NCBI GenBank assembly: GCA_021199305.1
Contig: JAJQIH010000015.1
Coordinates: 23,092 to 87,091 of the forward strand
Length of the DNA stretch: 64,000 nucleotides
From: Ruminococcus sp.
GTDB lineage: Bacteria > Bacillota > Clostridia > Oscillospirales > Ruminococcaceae
Direction: 5' to 3'
Both the position numbers and the translations under genes were made by a program. Below the pieces are notes generated by a model, which was not told the origin of the DNA, searched no databases, and saw only the letters and a list, made by a program, of their open reading frames with translations. Positions 55,501 through 62,000 of the stretch are shown here, piece after piece. Numbering within the stretch: the stretch's first letter is position 1; the number at the start of each line of letters is the position of its first letter.

Positions 55501-55860
55501 ATGACATCTGGAAATTACAGAAATTCAATCGATGTTACTCTGACCGTTCATGAGCACGATTACGAGTATTACAGAGCTTATGAGACAACCGATGTAAGCG
55601 AGGGAGCTACGTACTATAAGTGTACAGCTTGCGGCGACGTTATCTGGAAGCTTGACAGCGACGTTTTACTCGGTGATGTAAACCTTGACGGTAAGGTAAC
55701 GACAGCAGACGTCGGACTTGCAAATTCTCACGCTAAGGGTGTTAAGACCTTAACAGGAGATAACTTTACAGCGGCTGATGTAAACCTTGACGGAAAGGTA
55801 ACAACAGCAGACGTTGGACTGATTAACTCACACGCAAAGGGCGTAAAGCTTCTTTGGTAA
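52516..55860 (+). CDS. GH59 galactosylceramidase-like glycosidase with dockerin
   Basis: An 1114-residue secreted enzyme. Signal peptide (about 1-33); GH59-like catalytic barrel (about 45-330) with GMVSANGSSRLLIDY, the acid/base in IGISPNEQG (Glu192) and the nucleophile in EIWYSEAT (Glu284); beta-sandwich (about 330-500); a lectin-like domain (about 530-735, DDFNYSDEF to RNAFDNLEV) as in human GALC; a further beta-sandwich (about 745-850); an MBG-like Ig domain (about 870-960); and a type I dockerin (about 1052-1114). GH59 enzymes release beta-galactose; the natural substrate here, plant or host-derived, is unknown. TAAGGAGGTAG precedes the GTG-ATG region; GTG 52516 is the start. Confidence 0.88.
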   Translation: MKKRLLKKIICCASAMAVAATTLGVMPMATAEAVETNEFTISIDGGNITADTLQLGMVSANGSSRLLIDYKESSPEAYWELIDQLFNKETGIGLTHLKLEMGSDVDSSSGMEAATKRAFDEVADVTRGAGFQFAADVKSVYPDVSVDLLEWGIPEWAYENNDTHYMWYKETLDAAYDVYGLKFDYIGISPNEQGVKTTGASENISWMKYFAYRLETEETGRYDYSQIKRVAADEVTTANIATAMLNDEELMDAIDVIGIHYSTWSSDTALLLKEEYGKEIWYSEATAVTIDPELGKNATSISGLDSTIGEDNGLTGTNGALESAAKILNMYPQGGMTMYEFQPAISAYYDGAVYSPKELIKANTPWSGYYDVEVGAAVAAHFTRFLTDDMYYVSGACYGDGSKNSETGDGHGLVDTTNNYITLADATTGDYTMVFVNDSNVARKYTVSVANLAKAGDELYIWTTNGSTEDTWLRQTDTITPASDGTFEITIAPYSMVTATTTTGQKSFSECQTSEYQDESSNTLLDVNYTDDFNYSDEFISSRGGQALYFTDLSGAFEVEEVNGEKMLVQQIEYDNRPYGWGGTRSQVTTNPFTNMGETRWADYSAEVDVYLDTDAPAAAQNYAGISVRYQSTSAAGYQLKLYNSGSFQIAKGYSTIYSSGIKDFDESAVHHLKVTASGNVIKFYIDDNLVYTLTDSTPYTSGRVGLFSGYARNAFDNLEVSEVTGSSYISKIDALSDDVEYTGDWSLLAGDSYNYYNRTRAVSSTAGSSFSTTFTGTGVNLNSGTGSAATLNVEIDGVSQTVSTSSTSTHETSAILSGLDYGEHTLKVTVTSGEFTLDTIEVLSDTVTVAEGTDKNNLTTGISISNCTISGITESFVYDGTAHTPDVGTVTYNGVTLTEGVDYYVGYGDNVNYSKRAAAYIVGMGDYYGTTSVTYLIDKKDYTTSSITGTACKNSDGTYNLSFFDNDTGLNLVLYSDYSVVDYDVSAGTATIKAMTSGNYRNSIDVTLTVHEHDYEYYRAYETTDVSEGATYYKCTACGDVIWKLDSDVLLGDVNLDGKVTTADVGLANSHAKGVKTLTGDNFTAADVNLDGKVTTADVGLINSHAKGVKLLW

Positions 55861-55903
55861 TAACACAATAAAAACTACATTTTGGATAAGAAATAACCTC
55901 CAG

Positions 55904-55997
55904 AACGGCGCAGGGAAATATCTCTGCGCTGTTTTTGCTTTCAAAAAAAAAATCTACTGGACAAAAGTGTGCAAATGTGCAAAAATGTTCAGTAGAA
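55904..55997 (+). repeat. Direct repeat, left copy: terminator plus palindrome, before the ATPase gene
   Basis: Bases 55906-55997 (92 bp) recur almost exactly at 57355-57448. The first part is a hairpin (GGCGCAG/CTGCGCT, then GTTTTTG) that terminates the GH59 gene. The second part is a palindrome (55955-55996) with CTACTGGACA at the left and TGTTCAGTAG at the right. Confidence 0.9.
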
Positions 55998-56000
55998 GGG

Positions 56001-56029
56001 TTGCAATTTTTTCGATAATGGGGTATAAT
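56001..56029 (+). promoter_or_regulatory. Promoter of the ATPase gene
   Basis: TTGCAA (56001-56006), 17-base spacer, TATAAT (56024-56029). Confidence 0.8.
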
Positions 56030-56030
56030 A

Positions 56031-56072
56031 CTACTGGACAAAAGTGTGCAAATGCACAAAAATGTCCAGTAG
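56031..56072 (+). repeat. 42-bp palindrome between promoter and ATPase gene
   Basis: CTACTGGACA at the left pairs perfectly with TGTCCAGTAG at the right, and the inner TGTGCA pairs with TGCACA. It starts 2 bases after the -10 box and ends in the ribosome binding site. Near copies, both with the same two changes, are at 55955-55996 and 57406-57447. It may be an operator, an RNA hairpin or an element end. Confidence 0.88.
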
Positions 56073-56084
56073 GAGGGTGATAAA

Positions 56085-57338
56085 ATGGTTATTATGAGGG
56101 ATTTATATCTGAATAAGCTTATCAGCAAGAAGCATAATGGACTTATAAAGGTAATTACTGGCGTTCGTCGCTGTGGAAAGTCTTATCTGTTGTTTAATCT
56201 TTTCAAGGCACATCTTGAGGAAGAAGGAATTGATAAAAATCACATTATTGAAATTGCCTTTGACGCTTTTGAAAACAAGCGTTATCAGGACCCTTATGTG
56301 CTGATGCCATATATCAAAGAGCAGATTGCTGACAGTAAAATGTACTATGTGCTGCTTGATGAGGTACAGCTGTTAGGGGAATTTGAAGCTGTTCTGAATA
56401 GCCTTATCCGAATGGAAAATGTAGATGTGTATGTTACAGGAAGTAACGCTCGCTTTCTTTCCAAGGACGTTATAACAGAGTTTCGTGGTCGCGGCGACGA
56501 GGTTCATATGTATCCGCTTAGCTTCAGCGAATTTATGTCTGTTTACTCAGGCAGCAAGCAGGATGGCTGGAATGAATATATGCTATATGGCGGTTTGCCG
56601 CTTGTCCTTAGATTCAAGACTCCTGAGGAAAAAATACAGTTTCTCAAGTCTTTGTTTGAGGAAACCTACATTTCAGATATAGTTGGACGTCATAAAATAC
56701 GCAATCGTGCTGAACTCGAAGAGCTTTTGAACATTTTGTCGTCAGGTATTGGTTCGCTAACCAATCCTTCAAAATTATCTGCGACCTTCAAGAGCGTAAA
56801 GCAAAAAACAATCAGCAAGACAACCATTGGAAATTACATTGATTATTTGTGCGATTCTTTTTTGATAGATCGAGCTGTTCGCTATGATATTAAAGGTCGA
56901 AAGTATATTGACACTCCTGTGAAGTATTATTTTACCGATTCAGGTCTTAGAAATGCCCGACTCAATTTCAGACAGCTTGAAGAAACACACACTATGGAAA
57001 ATATAATTTTTAACGAGCTGAAAATTCGAGGGTTTAATGTTGACGTTGGCGTAATAGTGCAAAATGATATGAGTGATGGTGGCAACCGTGCTCGCAAGCA
57101 GCTGGAAATTGACTTTGTCTGCAATAAAGGCTCCAAGCGATTTTACATTCAGTCGGCTTATGCAATTCCAGACAGAGCAAAAATGGAGCAGGAACAGCGT
57201 TCTCTTATGCTGACAGGCGACTGCTTCAAAAAGATAATTATTACCAAAGAAGCGCCAGCACCATATTATAATGACGACGGCGTTCTGGTAATGAGCGTTT
57301 ATGATTTTCTGCTGAATCCAGATAGCTTAGAGCAATAA
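56085..57338 (+). CDS. AAA-family ATPase with DUF4143 domain
   Basis: A 417-residue protein of the AAA_14/DUF4143 type. Walker A GVRRCGKS (26-33), Walker B YVLLDEVQLLGEF, sensor VYVTGSNARFLS, then the DUF4143 domain (about 200-340) with TIGNYIDYLCDSFLIDRAVRYD and a C-terminal nuclease-like fold containing LEIDFVCNKGSKRFYIQSAY. The cellular role of this large family is unknown; genes are often multicopy and variable in gut Firmicutes. AGGAGGG precedes ATG 56085; ATG 56094 is possible. It is bracketed by 92-94 bp direct repeats. Confidence 0.9.
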   Translation: MVIMRDLYLNKLISKKHNGLIKVITGVRRCGKSYLLFNLFKAHLEEEGIDKNHIIEIAFDAFENKRYQDPYVLMPYIKEQIADSKMYYVLLDEVQLLGEFEAVLNSLIRMENVDVYVTGSNARFLSKDVITEFRGRGDEVHMYPLSFSEFMSVYSGSKQDGWNEYMLYGGLPLVLRFKTPEEKIQFLKSLFEETYISDIVGRHKIRNRAELEELLNILSSGIGSLTNPSKLSATFKSVKQKTISKTTIGNYIDYLCDSFLIDRAVRYDIKGRKYIDTPVKYYFTDSGLRNARLNFRQLEETHTMENIIFNELKIRGFNVDVGVIVQNDMSDGGNRARKQLEIDFVCNKGSKRFYIQSAYAIPDRAKMEQEQRSLMLTGDCFKKIIITKEAPAPYYNDDGVLVMSVYDFLLNPDSLEQ

Positions 57339-57352
57339 ACAGTGGATTTAAA

Positions 57353-57448
57353 TTCGGCGCAGGGAAATATCTCTGCGCTGTTTTTGCTTTCAAAATAAAA
57401 AATTCTACTGGACAAAAGTGTGCAAATGTGCAAAAATGTTCAGTAGAA
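57353..57448 (+). repeat. Direct repeat, right copy: terminator plus palindrome, after the ATPase gene
   Basis: 57355-57448 (94 bp) matches 55906-55997 except for a few changes in an A-rich stretch. It includes the terminator hairpin for the ATPase gene and the third copy of the palindrome (57406-57447). Confidence 0.9.
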
Positions 57449-57506
57449 AGTAGCTTTGCTGCTTTTAAAATCAGGTTTTTCTCCTGCAAACATTGATAAA
57501 AATATA

Positions 57507-57535
57507 TTGTATTATGCAGAAAAATGGTGTATACT
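57507..57535 (+). promoter_or_regulatory. Promoter of the LCP gene
   Basis: TTGTAT (57507-57512), 17-base spacer, TATACT (57530-57535). Confidence 0.7.
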
Positions 57536-57566
57536 ATATTTGAAACAAAAGATGGTAGGTGTAATT

Positions 57567-58778
57567 ATGGATGAAGAAAACTACACTTCAGAGCAAGAAG
57601 ATAACGCTTCAGAGCAGGAAAATGGTGAGCTCGAACCTGAGGAAAAGAAAAAGTGGAACCGGAAGAGAAAAATAATAACTATTGTTGTAATCGTCGCCGC
57701 AATTTTGATACTTGCAGGTGCTACCGTAATAGGAATAATCTACCATTATATTGGAAAGATAAATATAGAGGAAACCAAGGATGTTGATGTTGATTCTGCT
57801 ATAAGCGAAATGGCGGACGAGCTTGATATTGATACAGATTCCAAGGATAAGGACGAAATCGTTGACGAGATTGAAAAATCTTTAAACGACGATGAAAGCG
57901 ATTCATCCGAGACGGATTCTGATACGGTAACAAGCGTCAACGATACGAATCTTCAAAATTACAACACTATGTCTGCTGACGTTATGAGCGACCCTGATGT
58001 TACTAATATTTTGCTTATCGGAACCGATACGAGAGATACGTCCGAGAGAGGTCGTTCTGACAGTATGATACTTGTTTCGCTTAATACGAGAACAAATAAG
58101 CTTCTGATGTTTTCATTCCTGCGTGATATTTATATTTATATACCGGGAGTTGGTTCAACCCGACTTAACCACGCTTACGCTTATGGCGGAGCCGAGCTTA
58201 CTATGCAGACGATCGAGGGGAATTTTGGTATAGAGATTGACAAGTACGTAAAGGTGGATTTCTTTTCGTTTATCGAGGCTATCGATGCTGTCGGCGGAGT
58301 TGATATAACTGTTACTGATGCCGAAGCGGAGCTTATAAACGAATATCTGGGAGAGATAAACAACCTCGTCGGAGATAAAAGCGGAAGTGATAAGCTGAGC
58401 TGCGGAGGAGATCTTCACCTTAACGGAAAGCAGGCTCTTTGCTACGCAAGAATCAGATATATAGGAACCGACTTTGAGAGAACCCGCCGCCAGCGGGATG
58501 TTCTCAATCAGGTGCTTGAAAAGGTCGAGAATATGAGTTTAGGCGAGCTTGATACGTTTCTGGATACCGTTTTACCGCTTATTACAACTAATATTTCCTC
58601 AAGCGAAATTTTCTCATATATGATGAACGCAAGCGAATATACAAGCTACACAAGAGTTGCCGACAGCATTCCTATAAGCGGAACCTACAGTTTTATGACC
58701 GTTCGTGGAATGAGCGTAATAGGAATTGACTTTACCCAAAACGCAAATATTTTGCGAAATAATATATATGGCGATTAG
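57567..58778 (+). CDS. LytR-CpsA-Psr (LCP) family cell-wall ligase
   Basis: LCP proteins transfer teichoic acids or other glycopolymers from undecaprenyl phosphate to peptidoglycan outside the membrane. The 403-residue protein has an acidic cytoplasmic start (EENYTSEQEDNASEQE), a membrane helix (about 33-57), an acidic spacer (about 65-130) and the LCP domain (about 145-330): NILLIGTDTRDTSERGRSDS, FLRDIYIYIPG, DAVGGVDI, and the lipid-phosphate arginines in CYARIRYIGTDFERTRRQ. GGTAGGTG precedes ATG 57567; the longer frame from 57456 starts upstream of the promoter. Confidence 0.94.
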   Translation: MDEENYTSEQEDNASEQENGELEPEEKKKWNRKRKIITIVVIVAAILILAGATVIGIIYHYIGKINIEETKDVDVDSAISEMADELDIDTDSKDKDEIVDEIEKSLNDDESDSSETDSDTVTSVNDTNLQNYNTMSADVMSDPDVTNILLIGTDTRDTSERGRSDSMILVSLNTRTNKLLMFSFLRDIYIYIPGVGSTRLNHAYAYGGAELTMQTIEGNFGIEIDKYVKVDFFSFIEAIDAVGGVDITVTDAEAELINEYLGEINNLVGDKSGSDKLSCGGDLHLNGKQALCYARIRYIGTDFERTRRQRDVLNQVLEKVENMSLGELDTFLDTVLPLITTNISSSEIFSYMMNASEYTSYTRVADSIPISGTYSFMTVRGMSVIGIDFTQNANILRNNIYGD

Positions 58779-58801
58779 TATTCAGGAAGGGATGAATTAA
58801 G

Positions 58802-59245
58802 ATGAGTGAGATTAAAAATTTCAAAAGAAAGGCTTTTTATTACGAAACCGACGGAATGAGAATAGCGCATCATTCAAATTACATCAGGTGGTTTGAAGAA
58901 GCGAGAATCTGGTGGCTTGAGGAAATAGGCTTCGGGTATGATAAAATGGAAGCCGAAGGCGTTATGATTCCTGTTTTGTCAGTAGGCTGCAAGTATCATT
59001 CTCCGGTTCGTTTTAATGACACCTTTCGGGTCTGTCTTATGATTACCGAATTTAACGGACTTAAGTTCAAGGTAGTGTACAAGCTTTACAACGACACAAC
59101 AGGAAAGCTTTCCGCAGAGGGCGAGAGTATGCATTGCTTTGTATCAAGCGATATGCGACCGCTCAGAACAAAAAATTCTCACACTGAGATTTATAAAATT
59201 TTCAAGGACGCCGTTGGCAGAAAGGACTGGTATGAAGATGAGTGA
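58802..59245 (+). CDS. Acyl-CoA thioesterase, YbgC/4HBT family
   Basis: A 147-residue hot-dog-fold thioesterase. The motif YYETDGMRIAHHSNYIRWFEEAR (Asp17 region) is the 4-hydroxybenzoyl-CoA thioesterase active-site signature, and YHSPVRFNDTFRV follows. It would hydrolyse an acyl-CoA; the chain type is not clear. GGAAGGGATG precedes ATG, 23 bases after the LCP gene. It overlaps the next gene by 14 bases. Confidence 0.9.
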   Translation: MSEIKNFKRKAFYYETDGMRIAHHSNYIRWFEEARIWWLEEIGFGYDKMEAEGVMIPVLSVGCKYHSPVRFNDTFRVCLMITEFNGLKFKVVYKLYNDTTGKLSAEGESMHCFVSSDMRPLRTKNSHTEIYKIFKDAVGRKDWYEDE

Positions 59246-60482
59246 AATAAGAGATGAATCTCTCTGGCAAAGCGGAGAGGTTAAAATTAACTGGGTAAAG
59301 GGCAATATGCCGCTTTTGCGTTCTATCGAGGAGGACTTTTCAAAGTCAAAGCCGTTTGTCGGAATAAAGGTAGCTTTGTCGGTTCACCTTGAAGCGAAGA
59401 CTGCATATCTCTGTAAGGTGTTAGCGGCAGGCGGCGCCGAAATGTACGTTACAGGTTCAAACCCTCTGTCAACTCAGGACGACGTTGCGGCGGCTCTTGT
59501 TCACGATGGACTAAGCGTATTTGCGTGGCACGGCGCAACTGACGAGGAATATAACCGTCATATCGAAAGCGTTGTAAAGGTAGGCCCTAACATTATAATC
59601 GACGACGGCGGAGATTTAGTAAATCTCATTCATACAAAGTACCCTGAGCTTATTCCAAACGTTATAGGCGGCTGCGAGGAAACTACAACTGGAATTATCC
59701 GCCTTATCGCAAGAGATAAGCAGGGTGAGCTTAAATTCCCGATGGTGCTTGTCAACAATGCCGACTGCAAGCATCTTTTTGATAACCGCTACGGAACAGG
59801 ACAGAGCGTCTGGGACGGAATTAACCGAACCACTAACCTTATCGTTGCTGGCAAGAATGTAGTAGTAGCAGGCTACGGCTGGTGCGGAAAGGGCGTTGCT
59901 ATGAGAGCGAAAGGCTTTGGAGCGTCGGTTATAGTAACTGAAATTGACCCGATAAAGGCTATGGAAGCGGTAATGGACGGCTTTAAGGTTATGAAAATGG
60001 AGGAGGCGGCAAAGATTGGCGACTTCTTCGTTACTGTTACAGGCTGCAAGGGAGTTATCTGCGAAAATTCGTTTATGAATATGAAAGACGGTGCTATTAT
60101 GTGTAACGCCGGTCATTTCGACTGCGAGGTAGACGTTGCAGGACTTAAAAGCATAGCCGTAGAAACAAAGCTTGCAAGAAACAATATCCAGGGATATAAG
60201 CTTCCGAACGGCAACTGGGTTTATGTAATCGCCGAGGGAAGACTTGTAAATCTTGCGGCTGGCGACGGACACCCTGCTGAAATTATGGATATGTCCTTTG
60301 CCATTCAGGCACTCTCCGCTGAATATCTGGTTAAAAACAAGGGCAAGCTCGATAAGATGATAATAGACGTACCAAAGGAAATCGACAGAGAGGTAGCAAA
60401 CAGAAAAATAAAATTCTGGGGACTTGAAATTGACAAGCTGACCCCAGAACAGGAAGAATATCTTAATTCGTGGAATGTTTAG
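59232..60482 (+). CDS. ahcY: S-adenosylhomocysteinase AhcY
   Basis: NAD-dependent enzyme that splits S-adenosylhomocysteine to homocysteine and adenosine in the methyl cycle. The 416-residue protein has ALSVHLEAKTAYL, TGSNPLSTQDDVAAAL, WHGATDEEY, VNNADCKHLFDNRYGTGQS with the catalytic residues, the Rossmann motif GYGWCGKGVA and CNAGHFDCEVD. It lacks the usual C-terminal -YRY ending; it stops in YLNSWNV. ATG 59232 has AAAGGAC upstream; ATG 59238 is an alternative. The longer frame lies inside the thioesterase gene. Confidence 0.93.
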   Translation: MKMSEIRDESLWQSGEVKINWVKGNMPLLRSIEEDFSKSKPFVGIKVALSVHLEAKTAYLCKVLAAGGAEMYVTGSNPLSTQDDVAAALVHDGLSVFAWHGATDEEYNRHIESVVKVGPNIIIDDGGDLVNLIHTKYPELIPNVIGGCEETTTGIIRLIARDKQGELKFPMVLVNNADCKHLFDNRYGTGQSVWDGINRTTNLIVAGKNVVVAGYGWCGKGVAMRAKGFGASVIVTEIDPIKAMEAVMDGFKVMKMEEAAKIGDFFVTVTGCKGVICENSFMNMKDGAIMCNAGHFDCEVDVAGLKSIAVETKLARNNIQGYKLPNGNWVYVIAEGRLVNLAAGDGHPAEIMDMSFAIQALSAEYLVKNKGKLDKMIIDVPKEIDREVANRKIKFWGLEIDKLTPEQEEYLNSWNV

Positions 60483-60491
60483 TTTTTACAT

Positions 60492-60530
60492 AAAACCGCC
60501 GTCCTGAATAACAGGGCGGCGGTTTTGTTT
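60492..60530. terminator. Bidirectional terminator after ahcY
   Basis: Stem AAAACCGCCGTCCTG (60492-60506) with 60512-60526, loop AATAA, then TTTTGTTT. It serves ahcY and the convergent permease gene. Confidence 0.9.
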
Positions 60531-60885
60531 ATTTCCTCCTCACCAGCATACAAACTCCCGTCAGAACTATAAAGCCGCCGAACAGGCGGGACAAGAGATT
60601 TGTGTCAATCAGCGTTGCAATATAAGCGAATACAAGGGAAGTAACCGAGCCGACAATAAGACAGGGGAGTGCCTTCTTCCATTCGACAAGCTTGTTTTTT
60701 GTGTGGAAAATAAGGCTTAGCACAGCAATTGGCAAAAAGAACAAAAGACAAATCCCCTGAGCTTCAAGCTGACTGACCGAGCCTATCATAGTGAGATAAA
60801 GAATAAGAATCATTCCGCCGCCAAGTCCTAAGGATGCGAAAAGACCCGTCACGAAGGAAACGACAAATATTATAATCAGCGTCAT
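60529..60885 (-). CDS. Half-size TauE/SafE (TSUP) permease, second half
   Basis: A 118-residue membrane protein with about four helices. The start IIFVVSFVTGLFASLGLGGGMILILYL is the TSUP repeat motif (G-x-G-G-G). Family members are usually about 250 residues with two such repeats; here each half is a separate gene. It overlaps the upstream half by 4 bases (ATGA), so equal production and a heterodimer are likely. The substrate (sulfite, organosulfonate or other anion) is unknown. Confidence 0.87.
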   Translation of the reverse strand: MTLIIIFVVSFVTGLFASLGLGGGMILILYLTMIGSVSQLEAQGICLLFFLPIAVLSLIFHTKNKLVEWKKALPCLIVGSVTSLVFAYIATLIDTNLLSRLFGGFIVLTGVCMLVRRK

Positions 60886-61244
60886 CTGAACACCAACCTC
60901 AAGCCTGTAATTATTAAAACTATGGCAAACATAACCTTCAGCGCATCGGGCTTTATCTTCTTTAAAATCTGCGAGCCGACAAGCGCACCCAGCAGACCGA
61001 ACGGAATGTATTTAAGCGTACTGACAAGGCTTACGCTGCCCCTTGACAAATAAACTGCAAGGCTTGCAACGCTCAGCACCGCAGTTATTGAAATAGAAGT
61101 CGCCTGCGCCTTTTTCTGGTCAAGTCCCAGATATTTAAGAAGCGGTACTGCCAGTATTCCGCCGCCTGAACCGAAAAGTCCGTTTGCGATACCTGTAAGA
61201 ATGCCGACAATCCAGAAACCGTATTTTTTAAACAATTTTTTCAT
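60882..61244 (-). CDS. Half-size TauE/SafE (TSUP) permease, first half
   Basis: A 120-residue membrane protein beginning MKKLFKKYGFWIVGILTGIA and continuing with GLFGSGGGILAVPLLKYLGLDQKKAQATS, the classic N-terminal TSUP repeat with its invariant Gly-Gly-Gly. I chose ATG 61244 because the extended frame to 61328 crosses a terminator hairpin at 61293-61318. No good ribosome binding site or promoter is obvious. It pairs with the following half gene. Confidence 0.83.
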   Translation of the reverse strand: MKKLFKKYGFWIVGILTGIANGLFGSGGGILAVPLLKYLGLDQKKAQATSISITAVLSVASLAVYLSRGSVSLVSTLKYIPFGLLGALVGSQILKKIKPDALKVMFAIVLIITGLRLVFR

Positions 61245-61292
61245 ATAAAAATGGTGTGCATTCTTTTTGCGTTTATTCTGAAATTTTGCAAC

Positions 61293-61318
61293 AAAAAAGG
61301 ACGCAGCATTTGCGTCCT
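61293..61318 (-). terminator. Terminator of the ylxM-ffh-rpsP-khpA operon
   Basis: On the minus strand AGGACGCA/TGCGTCCT (61298-61305 with 61311-61318), 5-base loop, then T6. It is 30 bases after the khpA stop. Confidence 0.88.
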
Positions 61319-61347
61319 CATTTTTCATATGTCTGGGCAGGTCTGTT

Positions 61348-61581
61348 TTAGTCTATTTCAACAAGAACCTTCTGTCCGTTTTTACTTGCATATGCTCTCA
61401 TAACTGTGCGAATAGCCTTTGCTATTCTGCCTTGCTTGCCAATTACTCTGCCCATATCGCTTTCTGCGACGTGAAGATGTAAGGTGATAATTCCTTCTTC
61501 GTTCGGCTCGTCCTGAGTGATAACGATAGAATCCTTATCCTCGACAAGCTCATACACGATAGTTTTTAATAACTCTTCCAT
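61348..61581 (-). CDS. khpA: KH-domain RNA-binding protein KhpA
   Basis: A 77-residue single KH domain with the GxxG loop in RVIGKQGRIAKAIRTVMRAYA. KhpA binds RNA with KhpB and affects cell division and cell-wall growth in Firmicutes. Its place after rpsP is conserved. AAGGAGA precedes ATG. Confidence 0.95.
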   Translation of the reverse strand: MEELLKTIVYELVEDKDSIVITQDEPNEEGIITLHLHVAESDMGRVIGKQGRIAKAIRTVMRAYASKNGQKVLVEID

Positions 61582-61611
61582 TTGTGTAATTCTCCTTTAT
61601 CCACCCTTGTG

Positions 61612-61662
61612 TTAGCAAGGCGAGGGGAAAAGCTTCCCATGGTGGACTAAAAGCCTTGCTAA
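61612..61662 (-). promoter_or_regulatory. Hairpin in the rpsP-khpA spacer
   Basis: A 10-bp perfect inverted repeat TTAGCAAGGC/GCCTTGCTAA (61612-61621 with 61653-61662) encloses GGGAA/TTCCC and a TCCACC that could instead pair with GGTGGA near the khpA ribosome binding site. It may act in processing or in setting the ratio of S16 to KhpA. Confidence 0.55.
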
Positions 61663-61675
61663 GCACCTTTCATAC

Positions 61676-61918
61676 TTAAAGAATACCGTTCTTCTTCAAA
61701 AGCGACTTAACTGTATCAGTTGGCTGTGCGCCGTTAGCAATCCAGCTCTTTGCCTTTTCGCCGTCGATAGAAATTACGCTTGGCTCCTTGGTAGGATCGT
61801 AGTAACCGATTTCCTCGATGAATCTGCCATCTCTTGGGTATCTTGAGTCAGCAACAACTACACGGTAAAAAGGTGCCTTCTTAGCTCCCATTCTTCTGAG
61901 TCTGATTTTAACTGCCAT
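61676..61918 (-). CDS. rpsP: 30S ribosomal protein S16
   Basis: The 80-residue product begins [20 protein letters not shown] and contains [22 protein letters not shown], the S16 signature. It assembles early in the 30S subunit. GGAGGTG precedes ATG. It lies between ffh and khpA, the standard order. Confidence 0.98.
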   Translation of the reverse strand: MAVKIRLRRMGAKKAPFYRVVVADSRYPRDGRFIEEIGYYDPTKEPSVISIDGEKAKSWIANGAQPTDTVKSLLKKNGIL

Positions 61919-62000
61919 TTATTTCACCTCCAATAATTTTTCTTTTGTGGTATCTATCTGGTTTACCCGGAACAATCCGTTGTAAAAAAGATGGCTGAAT

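Noticed and set aside
52516..55860. GH30 assignment for the dockerin glycosidase
   Set aside because: The motif GMVSANGSSRLLIDY, the PNEQG and YSEAT positions and the lectin-like domain match GH59 (GALC) better; only a profile search can settle it.
61245..61328. N-terminal extension of the first TSUP half
   Set aside because: It spans the operon terminator at 61293-61318 and has no ribosome binding site or membrane character.
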